From: Leclercia adecarboxylata
GTDB taxonomy: Bacteria > Pseudomonadota > Gammaproteobacteria > Enterobacterales > Enterobacteriaceae
Direction: 5' to 3'
NCBI RefSeq assembly: GCF_006874705.1
Contig: NZ_CP035382.1
Location: forward strand, 1,674,001-1,738,000
DNA length: 64,000 nucleotides
The notes beneath the pieces are model-generated. The model was not told the origin of the DNA, searched no databases, and saw only the letters and a list, made by a program, of their open reading frames with translations. A program made the translations under genes and the position numbers. Of this stretch, positions 19,255-31,092 are shown piece by piece. Each line of letters opens with the position of its first letter. Positions within the stretch are counted from its first letter, which is position 1.

Positions 19255-21276
19255 CTAGCGGTTTTTTGCCTTCTCCATCATCGCGCGAATATTGGCGATA
19301 CTGGCCTGCCCTTTATGCATCCGTTCTTCGGCGGTAATCACTTTACGTTCCTGCTCCCAGAGCACATCATCCTGCGGTAATTCCAGCAGGAAGCGGCTCG
19401 GCTCCGGACGCACCAGCTCCCCGTACTGACGGCGCTCTTTACAGAGCGTAAAGGTCAGTTCTTTCTGTGCCCGCGTGATGCCCACATAGGCCAGGCGGCG
19501 CTCTTCATCGACGTTATCTTCATCGATGCTGCTCTGATGCGGCAGGATGCCCTCTTCCATGCCCACCAGATAGACATAGGGGAATTCCAGCCCTTTCGAG
19601 GCGTGCAGGGTCATGAGCTGCACCTGATCCGCCTCTTCTTCGCTTTCTCCGCGCTCCATCATGTCGCGCAGGGTAAAGCGGGTGACGACCTGGGTCAGGG
19701 TCATCGGCTCGTCGATATCGGAACCTTCCAGCATCTCGGTCATCCAGCTAAAGAGCTGGTTAACGTTCTTCATCCGCATCTCTGCCGCTTTCGGGCTGGC
19801 GGAGGTTTCATACAGCCAGGATTCATAGTCGATGCCGCGGATCAGATCGCGCACCGCCGCGATCGGCTCCCGCTCGCTCAGCAGCTGGATCTCGCGCAGC
19901 CAGTGGGTAAAGCGGGTCAGCGATTCATAGCCACGCCCGGTTAAGCTCTGGCTCAGGCCCATATCGAAGCTGGCTGTCAGCAGGCTCTTATTGCGGGTCA
20001 TTGCCCACTCACCCAGTTTTTGCAGCGTCGCCGGCCCAATCTCCCGCTTCGGCGTATTCACGATCCGCAGAAAAGCACTGTCATCATCCGGGTTGGTCAG
20101 CACGCGCAGGTAGGCGAGCAGATCCTTGATTTCCGGGCGCGAGAAGAACGAGGTGCCGCCGGAAATTTTGTACGGAATACGGTTCTGCATCAGCATCTTT
20201 TCAAAGACGCGCGACTGGTGATTCCCGCGATAGAGAATGGCGTAATCTTTGTAGTCGGTCTTATTCACGAAGTGATGGGCAATCAGCTCCCCCGCCACGC
20301 GTTCGGCTTCGTGATCTTCGTTATTGGCGCTCAACACCTTGAGCTCGGTGCCATAGCCCAGCTCGGAGAAGAGGCGCTTTTCAAACACGTGCGGGTTATT
20401 GGCGATCAGGATGTTGGCCGCCTTCAGTATACGCCCGGAGGAGCGGTAGTTCTGCTCCAGCTTGATCACCTGCAGCGCCGGGAAGTCTTTGCTCAGCAGG
20501 ACCAGGTTTTGCGGACGGGCGCCGCGCCAGGAGTAGATCGACTGGTCGTCATCACCCACGACGGTAAAACGTGCCCGCTGCCCTACCAGCAGTTTCACCA
20601 GCTCGTACTGGCTGGTGTTGGTGTCCTGGTATTCATCCACCAGCAGATAGCGGATCTTGTTCTGCCAGCGCTCTCGCACCTCTTCATTACGCTGCAGCAG
20701 CAGCGTCGGCAGCAGGATCAGGTCATCGAAATCGAGCACGTTACAGGCTTTGAGATGATCGTTGTACAGGCTGTAGCAGTGGGCGAAGATCCGATCCCGC
20801 TCCCCTTTGGCGCTTGCAGCGGCCTGGGCAGGGCCCATCAGATCGTTTTTCCAGTTAGAGATCGTAGAGATCAACTGCTGCAGCACCGTTTTGTCGTCTT
20901 CGATCAGCCCTTCGGTCAACTCTTTCAGCAGCGCCACCTGATCGGTGTCGTCGAATAGGGAGAAGTTTGACTTCATGCCCAATGCCGCGTATTCGCGCTT
21001 AATGATATCCAGCCCCAGGGTATGGAAGGTGGAGATCATCAGGCCGCGGGCCTCTTTACGCCCTAACGTCTGCCCGACACGCTCTTTCATCTCGCGCGCC
21101 GCTTTGTTAGTAAAGGTCACCGCCGCGATATGGCGTGCCTGATAGCCGCAGCCGCGGATCAGATGGGCGATTTTGTTGGTGATCACGCGGGTTTTACCGG
21201 AACCGGCCCCTGCCAGCACCAGGCATGGTCCAGTTACGAATTCGACCGCTTGTTGTTGTCCAGGGTTTAAACGCAT
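19255..21276 (-). CDS. rep: ATP-dependent DNA helicase Rep
   Basis: 673 residues from the ATG at 21276 ([11 protein letters not shown]), the E. coli length. An ATG five codons upstream is possible but not conserved. Superfamily 1A helicase: Walker A GAGSGKT at about 22-28, Walker [10 protein letters not shown], and [13 protein letters not shown] further on. The C-terminal [13 protein letters not shown] and [15 protein letters not shown] motifs follow. Rep travels 3' to 5', binds DnaB and clears proteins ahead of replication forks. The C-terminal tail ([11 protein letters not shown]), the DnaB-contact region, differs somewhat from K-12. Confidence 0.97.
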   Translation of the reverse strand: MRLNPGQQQAVEFVTGPCLVLAGAGSGKTRVITNKIAHLIRGCGYQARHIAAVTFTNKAAREMKERVGQTLGRKEARGLMISTFHTLGLDIIKREYAALGMKSNFSLFDDTDQVALLKELTEGLIEDDKTVLQQLISTISNWKNDLMGPAQAAASAKGERDRIFAHCYSLYNDHLKACNVLDFDDLILLPTLLLQRNEEVRERWQNKIRYLLVDEYQDTNTSQYELVKLLVGQRARFTVVGDDDQSIYSWRGARPQNLVLLSKDFPALQVIKLEQNYRSSGRILKAANILIANNPHVFEKRLFSELGYGTELKVLSANNEDHEAERVAGELIAHHFVNKTDYKDYAILYRGNHQSRVFEKMLMQNRIPYKISGGTSFFSRPEIKDLLAYLRVLTNPDDDSAFLRIVNTPKREIGPATLQKLGEWAMTRNKSLLTASFDMGLSQSLTGRGYESLTRFTHWLREIQLLSEREPIAAVRDLIRGIDYESWLYETSASPKAAEMRMKNVNQLFSWMTEMLEGSDIDEPMTLTQVVTRFTLRDMMERGESEEEADQVQLMTLHASKGLEFPYVYLVGMEEGILPHQSSIDEDNVDEERRLAYVGITRAQKELTFTLCKERRQYGELVRPEPSRFLLELPQDDVLWEQERKVITAEERMHKGQASIANIRAMMEKAKNR

Positions 21277-21388
21277 GGGAATATTGCTCAATCTTCGAAC
21301 GGGGTGGGGATTGTAGCAGAAAGCCGGGCGCAGATTTACCGGCTAATGATAAAGTGAAGAAAACGCGATGAACCCCGGGAACAGAACC

Positions 21389-22001
<613 letters not shown>

Positions 22002-22007
22002 TAAAAA

Positions 22008-22084
22008 GCCCGGTGGCGCTAACGCTTACCGGGCCTACGATTTTGCGCTTTTCCAGGTCGGGTAAGGCGTAGCCGCCACCCGAC
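22008..22084. repeat. BIME (two inverted REP units) between ppiC and ilvC
   Basis: Two REP palindromes facing each other, gcccggtgg...ttaccgggc (22008-22034) and gtcgggtaa...ccacccgac (22057-22084). They fill the gap between the convergent ppiC and ilvC stops. No U-rich intrinsic terminator is seen, so this may act as the shared transcript end. Confidence 0.82.
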
Positions 22085-22091
22085 AATTTAC

Positions 22092-23567
22092 TTAACCCGC
22101 TACGGCGATACGTTTCATATCGGTCATGTAGCCACGCAGCTTCTGACCCACTTTCTCGATCTCGTGGCTGCGAATCGCTTCGTTCACGTCACGCAGCTGG
22201 GCATTATCTACCGCGCCTTCGGTAATTGCTTTACCCAGGTCGCCGGTCTGCAGAGTGGTCATGAACTCTTTCAGCAGCGGTACGCATGCGTAAGAGAACA
22301 GGTAGTTACCGTACTCTGCGGTATCAGAGATCACCACGTTCATCTCATACAGACGCTTACGGGCGATGGTGTTCGCGATCAGCGGCAGCTCGTGCAGTGA
22401 TTCGTAGTACGCAGATTCTTCGATGATGCCGGAATCCACCATGGTTTCGAAGGCCAGCTCAACGCCCGCTTTCACCATTGCAATCATCAGAACGCCTTTG
22501 TCGAAGTACTCCTGCTCGCTGATTTTGCCATCGAACTGCGCGGCGGTTTCGAACGCGGTTTTACCGGTCTCTTCACGCCAGGTCAGCAGATTTTTGTCGT
22601 CGTTTGCCCAGTCAGCCATCATGCCGGAAGAGAACTCACCGGAGATGATGTCGTCCATGTGTTTCTGGAACAGCGGCGCCATGATGGTTTTCAGCTGCTC
22701 GGACAGCGCGAATGCACGCAGTTTCGCCGGGTTAGACAGACGGTCCATCATCAGGGTGATACCGCCCTGCTTCAGCGCTTCGGTGATGGTTTCCCAGCCA
22801 AACTGAATCAGTTTTTCTGCGTATGCCGGGTCGGTGCCCTCTTCCACCAGCTTGTCAAAGCACAGGAGAGAACCGGCCTGCAGCATACCGCACAGGATAG
22901 TCTGCTCACCCATCAGGTCAGATTTCACTTCCGCAACGAAAGAGGATTCCAGAACGCCTGCACGGTGACCGCCGGTGGCCGCCGCCCATGCTTTGGCAAT
23001 CGCCATGCCTTCGCCTTTCGGATCGTTTTCCGGGTGAACCGCGATCAGCGTCGGCACGCCGAAACCACGTTTGTACTCTTCACGTACTTCGGTACCCGGG
23101 CACTTCGGTGCCACCATCACAACGGTGATGTCTTTACGGATCTGCTCGCCCACTTCAACAATGTTGAAGCCGTGGGAGTAACCCAGCGCCGCACCGTCTT
23201 TCATCAGCGGCTGCACGGAACGCACAACGTCAGAGTGCTGTTTGTCCGGCGTCAGGTTAACTACCAGATCCGCCTGCGGGATCAGCTCTTCGTAGGTACC
23301 CACTTTGAAGCCGTTTTCGGTCGCTTTACGCCAGGATGCACGCTTCTCAGCGATGGCTTCTTTACGCAGGGCGTAGGAAATATCCAGACCGGAATCACGC
23401 ATGTTCAGGCCCTGGTTCAGACCCTGAGCGCCGCAGCCGACGATGACCACTTTTTTACCCTGAAGATAGCTTGCGCCATCGGCAAATTCATCGCGCGCCA
23501 TAAAGCGGCATTTGCCCAGCTGAGCCAGCTGCTGGCGCAGATTCAGTGTGTTGAAGTAGTTAGCCAT
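22092..23567 (-). CDS. ilvC: Ketol-acid reductoisomerase (class II)
   Basis: 491 residues, the long class II form of enterobacteria with a duplicated C-terminal knotted domain. The NADPH site [21 protein letters not shown] is near residues 36-56. Metal-binding acidic residues lie in [16 protein letters not shown] and the later repeat. It carries out the Mg- and NADPH-dependent second step of isoleucine and valine synthesis. Separately transcribed and divergent from ilvY, whose product activates it when acetolactate or acetohydroxybutyrate builds up. Confidence 0.98.
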   Translation of the reverse strand: MANYFNTLNLRQQLAQLGKCRFMARDEFADGASYLQGKKVVIVGCGAQGLNQGLNMRDSGLDISYALRKEAIAEKRASWRKATENGFKVGTYEELIPQADLVVNLTPDKQHSDVVRSVQPLMKDGAALGYSHGFNIVEVGEQIRKDITVVMVAPKCPGTEVREEYKRGFGVPTLIAVHPENDPKGEGMAIAKAWAAATGGHRAGVLESSFVAEVKSDLMGEQTILCGMLQAGSLLCFDKLVEEGTDPAYAEKLIQFGWETITEALKQGGITLMMDRLSNPAKLRAFALSEQLKTIMAPLFQKHMDDIISGEFSSGMMADWANDDKNLLTWREETGKTAFETAAQFDGKISEQEYFDKGVLMIAMVKAGVELAFETMVDSGIIEESAYYESLHELPLIANTIARKRLYEMNVVISDTAEYGNYLFSYACVPLLKEFMTTLQTGDLGKAITEGAVDNAQLRDVNEAIRSHEIEKVGQKLRGYMTDMKRIAVAG

Positions 23568-23648
23568 GGTGATACCTCGTGATGTTGTGTGTCTTATTGT
23601 TCGGTTCGCGTTTCAGCGAGAATGTACCCACATTACAACAGGAAATTT

Positions 23649-23697
23649 ATTGCGGAAATTGATATATTCACAACGTCACGTTGCAATTTATGCAATA
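23649..23697. promoter_or_regulatory. IlvY operator region between ilvC and ilvY
   Basis: The 151-base divergent region holds a perfect inverted repeat TTGCA-N5-TGCAA at 23681-23695, just before the ilvY start. A related half-site TTGCGGAAATT lies at about 23650 toward ilvC. This fits the two tandem IlvY operators of E. coli, one for self-repression and one for ilvC activation. It is a pattern match only. Confidence 0.6.
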
Positions 23698-23718
23698 TAA
23701 AACCCTGGAGTGGAATCG

Positions 23719-24609
23719 GTGGATTTACGCGATCTGAAAATGTTCCTGCATCTGGCGGAAAGCCGTCATTTTGGCCGCAGCGCGCGGGCGATGCACGTCA
23801 GCCCCTCCACGCTTTCGCGTCAGATCCAGCGCCTGGAGGAGGACCTCGGCCAGCCCCTGTTTGTACGTGATAACCGCACGGTGACGCTCACCGAAGCCGG
23901 AGAAGAGTTGCGTACGTTTGCCCAGCAAACCTTGCTGCAGTACCAGCAGCTGCGCCACACCATCGACCAGCAGGGGCCGTCGCTTTCCGGTGAGCTCCAT
24001 ATTTTTTGTTCCGTGACCGCCGCCTATAGTCATCTGCCGCCCATCCTCGATCGCTTCCGCGCAGAACATCCTTCGGTTGAGATCAAACTCACTACCGGTG
24101 ATGCCGCTGACGCGATGGAGAAGGTGGTGACGGGAGAAGCGGATCTGGCGATTGCCGGTAAGCCGGAAACCCTGCCAGGCGCAGTGGCGTTTTCGATGCT
24201 GGAAAATCTGGCAGTGGTGCTGATCGCCCCGGCCCTGCCCTGCCCGGTGCGTAATCAGGTCTCGGTGGAAAAACCGGACTGGTCAACGGTGCCCTTTATC
24301 ATGGCCGATCAGGGTCCGGTGCGCCGCCGCATCGAGCTGTGGTTCCGTCGGCAGAAAATCAGTAATCCCTCGATTTACGCCACGGTCGGCGGTCATGAAG
24401 CGATGGTCTCAATGGTGGCGCTGGGATGCGGCGTGGCGCTGTTGCCGGAAGTGGTGCTGGAGAACAGCCCGGAGCCGGTGCGTAACCGCGTGATGATCCT
24501 CGAGCGCAGCGACGAGAAAACGCCGTTTGAGCTTGGCGTCTGTGCACAAAAAAAGCGGCTGCATGAGCCGCTTATTGATGCGTTCTGGAATTTATTGCCG
24601 AATCATTAG
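23719..24609 (+). CDS. ilvY: LysR-type activator IlvY
   Basis: 296 residues from a GTG start at 23719, with GGAG eight bases upstream. An in-frame GTG three codons earlier is less suitable. The N-terminal winged helix-turn-helix (SRHFGRSARAMHVSPSTLSRQIQRLEEDLG, about 15-44) is followed by a LysR co-inducer domain (VTAAYSHLPPILDRF, ALGCGVALLPEVVL). It activates ilvC in response to its substrates and represses itself. It is close to K-12 IlvY throughout. It ends 26 bases from the convergent ilvA stop. Confidence 0.96.
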   Translation: MDLRDLKMFLHLAESRHFGRSARAMHVSPSTLSRQIQRLEEDLGQPLFVRDNRTVTLTEAGEELRTFAQQTLLQYQQLRHTIDQQGPSLSGELHIFCSVTAAYSHLPPILDRFRAEHPSVEIKLTTGDAADAMEKVVTGEADLAIAGKPETLPGAVAFSMLENLAVVLIAPALPCPVRNQVSVEKPDWSTVPFIMADQGPVRRRIELWFRRQKISNPSIYATVGGHEAMVSMVALGCGVALLPEVVLENSPEPVRNRVMILERSDEKTPFELGVCAQKKRLHEPLIDAFWNLLPNH

Positions 24610-24635
24610 CTGCGCTAACCCGGCCTACGATTCAC

Positions 24636-26180
24636 TTAACCCGCCAGGAAGAACCTGAATGCCGGGTTGTGGGTCTCGTCATGACAGTCATAACCCAGCT
24701 CGTTGAGCCGCGTTTCGAAATCCGGCTCGTGCTCGCCCAGTTCAAACGCCGCCAGCACGCGGCCATAGTCGGTGCCGTGGCTGCGATAGTGGAACAGGGA
24801 GATGTTCCAGTGCGTGCCGAGAGTATGCAGGAACTTCAGCAGCGCACCCGGTGATTCCGGGAACTCGAAGCTGAACAGGCGTTCCTGTAACGGCTTCGAT
24901 GGACGTCCGCCCACCATGTAGCGCACGTGCAGCTTCGCCATCTCGTCGTCGGAGAGATCCACCACGCTGTAGCCACCCAGGTGCAACAGGTTGAGGATCT
25001 CTTTACGCTCTTCCAGCCCGCGACTCAGACGTACGCCGACAAAAATGCAGGCATCTTTAGCATCGGCGAAACGGTAGTTAAACTCCGTCACCGAGCGACC
25101 GCCAAGCAGCTGACAGAACTTAAGGAAGCTGCCCTTCTCTTCCGGAATCGTCACCGCTAACAACGCTTCGCGCTGCTCACCCAGCTCGCAACGCTCGGAA
25201 ACGTAACGCAGACCGTGGAAGTTGACGTTCGCACCAGAAAGCACGTGTGCCAGACGTTCGCCGCGAATGTTGTGCTGGGCGATGTATTTTTTCATGCCCG
25301 CCAGCGCCAGCGCGCCGGACGGTTCCGCCACCGCACGCACATCCTCGAACAGATCTTTCATCGCTGCGCAGATCGCATCGCTGTCGACGGTGATGATGTC
25401 GTCGAGATACTCCTGGCAGACGCGGAAGGTTTCATCCCCGATGCGTTTCACCGCTACGCCTTCGGCAAACAGCCCGACGCGCGGTAAGTCCACCGGATGA
25501 CCAGCATCCAGCGCCGCCTTCAGGCAGGCAGAATCCTCGGCTTCAACGGCGATGACTTTGATCTGCGGCATCAGCTGTTTGATCAGCACCGCCACGCCCG
25601 CAGCTAACCCGCCGCCGCCAACCGGGACAAACACGCGGTCGAGATGGGCATCCTGCTGCAACAACTCCAGCGCCAGGGTGCCCTGGCCGGCAATCACCAT
25701 CGGGTGATCGAACGGCGGCACCCAGGTGAAGCCCTGCTGCTGCGCCAGATCGATGGCTTTGGCTTTCGCTTCGTCAAAATTGGCACCGTGGAGCAGCACT
25801 TCGCCGCCAAAACCCCGCACCGCATCGACTTTAATATCTGCGGTTGCCACAGGCATGACAATCAGGGCTTTCAGCCCCAGTCGCGCGGCAGAGAACGCCA
25901 CGCCCTGGGCATGGTTGCCCGCAGACGCCGTGATCACGCCCCGCGCTTTTTGCTCGTCGGTCAGCCCGGCCATCATCGCGTAGGCGCCGCGCAGCTTGAA
26001 GCTGTGCACTGGCTGGCGGTCTTCGCGCTTCACCAGAATAACGTTATCCAGCCGCGAGGACAGCTTGTCCATTTTTTGCAGCGGCGTCACCTGCACCGCT
26101 TCATAGACCGGCGCACGCAGCACCGCCCGGAGATATTCTGCCCCCTCAGGGGCAGACGATAAGGGTTGGGATTCGGCCAT
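24636..26180 (-). CDS. ilvA: Threonine deaminase (biosynthetic)
   Basis: 514 residues from the second of two adjacent ATGs, as in E. coli. The first overlaps the ilvD stop (TAATGATGG). It has an N-terminal PLP domain with the Schiff-base Lys62 in SFKLRGAYAMM and the phosphate cup GGGGLAAG. Two C-terminal ACT-like regulatory domains bind isoleucine and valine (VRLSRGLEERKEIL, FSFEFPESPGALLKFL). It makes 2-oxobutyrate from threonine, the committed step to isoleucine. Last gene of ilvLXGMEDA. Confidence 0.97.
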   Translation of the reverse strand: MAESQPLSSAPEGAEYLRAVLRAPVYEAVQVTPLQKMDKLSSRLDNVILVKREDRQPVHSFKLRGAYAMMAGLTDEQKARGVITASAGNHAQGVAFSAARLGLKALIVMPVATADIKVDAVRGFGGEVLLHGANFDEAKAKAIDLAQQQGFTWVPPFDHPMVIAGQGTLALELLQQDAHLDRVFVPVGGGGLAAGVAVLIKQLMPQIKVIAVEAEDSACLKAALDAGHPVDLPRVGLFAEGVAVKRIGDETFRVCQEYLDDIITVDSDAICAAMKDLFEDVRAVAEPSGALALAGMKKYIAQHNIRGERLAHVLSGANVNFHGLRYVSERCELGEQREALLAVTIPEEKGSFLKFCQLLGGRSVTEFNYRFADAKDACIFVGVRLSRGLEERKEILNLLHLGGYSVVDLSDDEMAKLHVRYMVGGRPSKPLQERLFSFEFPESPGALLKFLHTLGTHWNISLFHYRSHGTDYGRVLAAFELGEHEPDFETRLNELGYDCHDETHNPAFRFFLAG

Positions 26181-26182
26181 CA

Positions 26183-28033
26183 TTAGCCCCCAAGCTTGGA
26201 TTTATCGCGCACCGCGCCTTTATCCGCACTGGTGGCAAGGGTGGCGTAGGCGCGCAGGGCAAAGGAGACTTCGCGCTGACGATCTTTCGGCGTCCAGGCT
26301 TTATCCCCACGCGCGTCCTGTGCTTCACGGCGGGCAGCGATCTCCTGAGGGCTCAGCTGCAGCTGAATGCCGCGATTCGGAATGTCGATTTCGATCAGAT
26401 CGCCATCTTCGATAATCGCGATGTTGCCGCCGCTGGCCGCTTCCGGTGAAACGTGGCCGATAGAGAGGCCTGATGTGCCGCCGGAGAAACGACCATCGGT
26501 GATCAGCGCACAGGCTTTACCGAGGCCCATGGATTTCAGGAAGGTGGTCGGGTAGAGCATCTCCTGCATCCCCGGCCCGCCTTTCGGCCCTTCGTAGCGG
26601 ATTACCACCACGTCGCCAGCCACTACTTTACCGCCGAGGATCGCTTCTACCGCATCGTCCTGGCTTTCGTACACCTTTGCTGGACCGGTGAATTTCAGGA
26701 TGCTGTCGTCCACGCCCGCGGTTTTAACGATACAGCCGTTTTCCGCGAAGTTGCCGTACAGCACGGCCAGACCACCATCTTTGCTGTAGGCGTTTTCCAG
26801 GGAACGGATACAGCCTTCCGCGCGATCGTCATCCAGGGTGTCCCAGCGACAATCCTGCGAGAAGGCCTGCGTGGTGCGGATCCCTGCCGGACCGGCGCGG
26901 AACATTTTTTTCACTGATTCGTCTTTGGTCAGCATTACATCGTATTGATCCAGCGTTTGCGGCAGCGTCAGACCCAGCACGTTTTTCACGTCACGGTTCA
27001 TCAGCCCGGCGCGATCCAGCTCGCCAAGAATACCCAGTACGCCACCGGCACGGTGAACGTCTTCCATGTGGTATTTCTGCGTGCTCGGCGCAACCTTACA
27101 CAGCTGCGGCACTTTACGGGACAGCTGGTCGATGTCCGTCATGGTGAAATCAATCTCTGCTTCCTGGGCGGCGGCCAGCAGGTGCAGAACGGTGTTGGTG
27201 GAACCACCCATGGCGATATCCAGCGTCATGGCGTTTTCAAACGCCGCTTTGCTGGCGATATTGCGCGGCAGCGCGCTGGCATCGTCCTGCTCGTAGTAGC
27301 GTTTGGTCAGTTCAACGATGCGCTTACCGGCGTTAAGGAACAGCTCTTTACGATCGGCGTGAGTCGCCAGCAGCGAACCGTTACCCGGCTGGGACAGGCC
27401 CAGCGCTTCGGTCAGACAGTTCATCGAGTTGGCGGTGAACATACCGGAACAGGAGCCGCAGGTCGGACAGGCGGAACGTTCAACCTGCTCGCTCTGCTCG
27501 TCGGAGACTTTCGGGTCGGCGCCCTGAATCATCGCGTCGACCAGGTCGAGCTTGATGATTTTATCGGAAAGCTTGGTTTTACCCGCTTCCATTGGACCGC
27601 CGGAGACGAAGATCACCGGAATGTTCAGGCGCAGGGAGGCCATCAGCATCCCCGGGGTGATTTTGTCGCAGTTGGAGATGCAGACCATCGCATCGGCACA
27701 GTGGGCGTTAACCATGTACTCCACCGAGTCGGCAATCAGTTCGCGCGACGGCAGTGAATAAAGCATGCCCCCGTGCCCCATCGCGATCCCGTCATCCACG
27801 GCGATGGTGTTGAACTCTTTCGCCACGCCGCCGGAGGCTTCAATCTGCTCGGCAACCAGCTTCCCGAGATCGCGCAGGTGCACGTGGCCCGGTACAAACT
27901 GAGTAAAAGAGTTGACCACGGCGATAATCGGTTTCCCGAAGTCGGCGTCGGTCATTCCGGTGGCGCGCCACAGCGCGCGGGCACCCGCCATGTTGCGGCC
28001 GTGAGTGGTGGTGGCGGAACGGTACTTAGGCAT
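26183..28033 (-). CDS. ilvD: Dihydroxy-acid dehydratase
   Basis: 616 residues. Fe-S ligands are visible in [12 protein letters not shown] and [18 protein letters not shown], and the C-terminal [22 protein letters not shown] motif is present. It removes water from the dihydroxy acids made by IlvC, giving the keto acids for isoleucine and valine. The [4Fe-4S] form is sensitive to oxidants. The stop overlaps the ilvA start by one base. Confidence 0.98.
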   Translation of the reverse strand: MPKYRSATTTHGRNMAGARALWRATGMTDADFGKPIIAVVNSFTQFVPGHVHLRDLGKLVAEQIEASGGVAKEFNTIAVDDGIAMGHGGMLYSLPSRELIADSVEYMVNAHCADAMVCISNCDKITPGMLMASLRLNIPVIFVSGGPMEAGKTKLSDKIIKLDLVDAMIQGADPKVSDEQSEQVERSACPTCGSCSGMFTANSMNCLTEALGLSQPGNGSLLATHADRKELFLNAGKRIVELTKRYYEQDDASALPRNIASKAAFENAMTLDIAMGGSTNTVLHLLAAAQEAEIDFTMTDIDQLSRKVPQLCKVAPSTQKYHMEDVHRAGGVLGILGELDRAGLMNRDVKNVLGLTLPQTLDQYDVMLTKDESVKKMFRAGPAGIRTTQAFSQDCRWDTLDDDRAEGCIRSLENAYSKDGGLAVLYGNFAENGCIVKTAGVDDSILKFTGPAKVYESQDDAVEAILGGKVVAGDVVVIRYEGPKGGPGMQEMLYPTTFLKSMGLGKACALITDGRFSGGTSGLSIGHVSPEAASGGNIAIIEDGDLIEIDIPNRGIQLQLSPQEIAARREAQDARGDKAWTPKDRQREVSFALRAYATLATSADKGAVRDKSKLGG

Positions 28034-28093
28034 GCGTTATTTACTCCCGTCTATCTGGTAAATGGGACGGTGCGTGCCGTCCCATAATTATGC

Positions 28094-29023
28094 TTATTGA
28101 TTAACCTGATCCAACCAACCCCATTTATCTTCGGTTTCACCGGTAAAGAGGCCAAAGAATGCTTCCTGGATACGTTTGGTAACCGGACCACGGCGGCCTT
28201 CGCCCACCTGGATGCCGTCAACGCTGCGTACCGGCGTAATTTCTGCTGCGGTACCGGACATAAATACTTCATCGGCCAGATACAGAGATTCGCGGGACAG
28301 TACCTGCTCGCGCACTTCGATACCCAGATCCTGCGCCAGCTTGATGATGGCGTCACGGGTGATGCCCGGCAGAGCTGAAGAGGTGAATGGAGGGGTGAAC
28401 AGAATGCCATCTTTTACTTCAAACAGGTTCTCACCTGCGCCTTCGGAGATGTAGCCATTCACGTCCAGAGCGATACCTTCCTGATAGCCGTGGCGACGTG
28501 CTTCGCTGCCAACCAGCAGGGAGGAGAGGTAGTTACCGCCCGCTTTGGCTGCGGTCGGGATGGTGTTGGGTGCGACACGGTTCCAGGAGGAAACCATCGC
28601 GTCGATCCCCTGCTCCAGCGCTTCTGCGCCGAGGTAGGCTCCCCACGGGAACGCGGCGATGATCACATCGGTGGTGTAACCGGCTGGCGGGTTAACGCCC
28701 ATCCCCACATCGCCCACAAATACCAGAGGACGGATATAGGCGCTGGTAAGGTTGTTTTTGCGCAGAACGGCGCGGCAAGCTTCCATCAGCTCGTCAACGC
28801 TCTGGGAAACCGGGAAACGATAAATTTTGGCTGAATCACGCAGACGCTGCATGTGTTCGCGATGGCGGAACACCACTGGTCCTTTGTGAGAGTCGTAGCA
28901 ACGGATGCCTTCAAAAACAGACGTACCGTAGTGAAGCGCGTGGGACATCACGTGGACTTTAGCGTCCTCCCAGCGAATCATCTCACCATTGGACCAAATG
29001 AAATCAGCTTTTTTCGTCGTCAT
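28094..29023 (-). CDS. ilvE: Branched-chain amino acid aminotransferase
   Basis: 309 residues, a fold-type IV PLP aminotransferase. Lys160 (Lys159 without Met1) sits in AAKAGGNYLSS, and GTAAEITPVRSVD near residue 255 holds the phosphate. It performs the last step for valine, isoleucine and leucine. A 60-base gap separates it from ilvD and 17 bases from ilvM. Confidence 0.98.
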   Translation of the reverse strand: MTTKKADFIWSNGEMIRWEDAKVHVMSHALHYGTSVFEGIRCYDSHKGPVVFRHREHMQRLRDSAKIYRFPVSQSVDELMEACRAVLRKNNLTSAYIRPLVFVGDVGMGVNPPAGYTTDVIIAAFPWGAYLGAEALEQGIDAMVSSWNRVAPNTIPTAAKAGGNYLSSLLVGSEARRHGYQEGIALDVNGYISEGAGENLFEVKDGILFTPPFTSSALPGITRDAIIKLAQDLGIEVREQVLSRESLYLADEVFMSGTAAEITPVRSVDGIQVGEGRRGPVTKRIQEAFFGLFTGETEDKWGWLDQVNQ

Positions 29024-29040
29024 TTTTCTTCCTATTGCGC

Positions 29041-29310
29041 TCAGGCGCGAATTTGTTGTGTTTGCGATGTAGCGGCACGCTGCTGGATATCGACCCGTGC
29101 GACGTCGACCAGTTTGCTCAACTGGCTAAACAGTAATTCGACGGGGCGCTGGCTGGCAACGGTCAATTCGATATTTATGTTCTGCGCGTCGGTGGCGGTT
29201 TCCATGTTCAAGGAACATATCTGGAACCCACGATGGCGCACCACGCGCAACACACGTTCTAATGTTTCCGGGTTGAAGCGAGCCTGCACGGCGACCTGAT
29301 GTTGCATCAT
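29041..29310 (-). CDS. ilvM: Acetolactate synthase II regulatory (small) subunit
   Basis: 89 residues, an ACT-domain protein beginning [21 protein letters not shown]. The first ATG overlaps the ilvG stop as ATGA, so it is chosen. IlvM stabilises and activates the IlvG catalytic subunit, and isozyme II is resistant to valine. The last 15 residues are more variable than the rest. Confidence 0.95.
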   Translation of the reverse strand: MMQHQVAVQARFNPETLERVLRVVRHRGFQICSLNMETATDAQNINIELTVASQRPVELLFSQLSKLVDVARVDIQQRAATSQTQQIRA

Positions 29311-30953
29311 GATAATTTCTCCAGCATTTGTGAGTTACTGGCGCCGGGCGGCACCAACGGCCAGACATTCTCAAGCTCGTCGATTGAGACATGAAGCAGG
29401 TAAGGCCCCTTGCTTGACAGCATTTCATCAAGTGCCGCTTCAACCTGGTCTTTACGGGTGATGTGCTGGCCAGGGATGCTAAAGGCGCTGGCCAGAACGA
29501 GGAAATCGGGGTTATCGGTCAGGGTGGTTTCGCTGTAACGCTCCTGGAAAAAAAGCTGCTGCCACTGGCGCACCATGCCTAAACGTTGGTTATCCAGCAG
29601 CACGATCTTCACCGGCAGCTGCTTACGCTTGATGGTGCCCAGCTCCTGGACGTTCATCATGAAGGAGCCGTCACCGGAGATACAGATAACCGTATCGTCC
29701 GGGCGTGCGACCTGGGCACCCACCGCAGCGGGTAAGCCAAAGCCCATGGTGCCTAAGCCGCTTGAGGTGATGAAGTTTTCCGGGCGCGTGTAGGTCATGT
29801 GCTGGGCTGACCACATCTGATGCTGACCTACGTCGGTAGTCACTACGCTGTCCGCAGGCTTACGATCTGAAAGTTGTTTCAACAGTAACGGGGCATAGAT
29901 CGCCTCACCTGGATGATCGTAACGCCAGTCATGTTCACGGCGCATCTCTGCTGCATGCTGACGCCACGCGTCGATCGTTAAGGGCTGTTGTAATGCGGGC
30001 AGCAGCGCATTGAGATCGCCCTGCAAGGCCACGTGCGCCTGGCGGAGCTTATTCATCTCTGCCGGGTCGATATCCATATGAATGACTTTGGCATTCGGTG
30101 CGAAAGTGTTCAGCTTGCCGGTTACGCGATCGTCAAAACGTGCGCCCACGGCAATCAGCAGGTCACACTCCTGCACGGCAAGGTTGGCGGCTTTGGTGCC
30201 ATGCATCCCCAGCATGCCAAGATAGTAAGGGTAGTCGGCATCCACCGCGCCCAGCCCTTTTAACGTGCAGGTCGCTGGCATTTGGGTGACCGCGATAAAT
30301 TCGCGCAGGGCCGGAACCGCCTGCGCCATCCCCACGCCGCCGCCGACATAGAGCATCGGCTTTTGCGCGTGGGCCAGCATCTGGCTGGCTTCGCTGACTT
30401 CGGCAAACGGGAACGCATCGTCATTCTCAACGGTGGAGAAGTGCGGCTCCAGATCGCCCAACGCAACCTGAATATCTTTTGGGATATCAACCAGAACCGG
30501 GCCAGGACGGCCTGAGTTTGCCACCTCAAAGGCTTCCGCCATGACGCGCGGCAGCTCTTCCAGAGATTGCACGAGGAAGCTGTGTTTCGTACAAGCCAGT
30601 GACAAACCGAGAACGTCCACTTCCTGGAAAGCATCAGTCCCGATGAAGGGAGAAGCAACCTGGCCGGTGATGGCCACAACGGGAACGGAATCAAGCAGCG
30701 CATCAGCCAGGCCTGTGATCAGGTTAGTTGCGCCCGGGCCGGAGGTCGCCATGCAGACGCCTGTTTTCCCGGTTGCACGCGCATAGCCAATGGCCGCCAT
30801 CGCCGCACCCTGCTCGTGTCGGCACAACAGATGTTCCACGCCGCCGTCATACAACGCATCGTAAATCGGCATAATTGCGCCGCCCGGGTAACCGAAGATG
30901 GTATCGACTCCCTGCGCTCGCAACGCATGTACTACCCACTGTGCGCCATTCAT
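29307..30953 (-). CDS. ilvG: Acetolactate synthase II large subunit, intact
   Basis: 548 residues with no frameshift, unlike the split ilvG of E. coli K-12. The ThDP-activating glutamate is in [20 protein letters not shown] (about 47), and the ThDP-Mg motif [14 protein letters not shown] lies near residue 427. It joins pyruvate with pyruvate or 2-oxobutyrate. With IlvM it forms the valine-insensitive isozyme, so this strain should not show K-12-type valine toxicity. It starts two bases after the ilvX stop. Confidence 0.97.
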   Translation of the reverse strand: MNGAQWVVHALRAQGVDTIFGYPGGAIMPIYDALYDGGVEHLLCRHEQGAAMAAIGYARATGKTGVCMATSGPGATNLITGLADALLDSVPVVAITGQVASPFIGTDAFQEVDVLGLSLACTKHSFLVQSLEELPRVMAEAFEVANSGRPGPVLVDIPKDIQVALGDLEPHFSTVENDDAFPFAEVSEASQMLAHAQKPMLYVGGGVGMAQAVPALREFIAVTQMPATCTLKGLGAVDADYPYYLGMLGMHGTKAANLAVQECDLLIAVGARFDDRVTGKLNTFAPNAKVIHMDIDPAEMNKLRQAHVALQGDLNALLPALQQPLTIDAWRQHAAEMRREHDWRYDHPGEAIYAPLLLKQLSDRKPADSVVTTDVGQHQMWSAQHMTYTRPENFITSSGLGTMGFGLPAAVGAQVARPDDTVICISGDGSFMMNVQELGTIKRKQLPVKIVLLDNQRLGMVRQWQQLFFQERYSETTLTDNPDFLVLASAFSIPGQHITRKDQVEAALDEMLSSKGPYLLHVSIDELENVWPLVPPGASNSQMLEKLS

Positions 30954-30955
30954 AG

Positions 30956-31006
30956 TTACTTCCCCGTCGTAAATCGAGAGAAACAGAATTTTATGCTATT
31001 ACTCAT
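30956..31006 (-). CDS. ilvX: IlvX micropeptide
   Basis: A 16-residue open frame, [16 protein letters not shown], with GAGGAG six bases before the ATG. It lies between the ilv attenuator and ilvG. It aligns with the 16-residue E. coli IlvX (MNNSTKFCFSRFRTGN), the conserved core being KFCFSRF. Its function is unknown. It may couple ribosomes into ilvG or act as a small protein. Its conservation between genera argues for real translation. Confidence 0.8.
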   Translation of the reverse strand: MSNSIKFCFSRFTTGK

Positions 31007-31036
31007 CGTCTGCTCCTCGCTTATGTTTTAAGGTCA

Positions 31037-31068
31037 TAAAAAAACCCCCGGACCTTTCGGTGCGGGGG
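31037..31068 (-). terminator. ilv attenuator
   Basis: G/C-rich hairpin CCCCCGCACC-GAAA-GGTCCGGGGG followed by seven T on the minus strand. It lies 25 bases after the ilvL stop. It ends transcription unless ribosomes stall in ilvL for lack of charged Leu, Val or Ile tRNA. Confidence 0.93.
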
Positions 31069-31092
31069 TCTTAGTTCGTTAAGGCTTGATTA

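Noticed and set aside
20020..20958. 312-codon frame opposite rep
   Set aside because: Shadow of rep, which is intact.
22659..23582. 307-codon frame opposite ilvC
   Set aside because: Antisense shadow of a conserved gene, with no ribosome site or recognisable domain.
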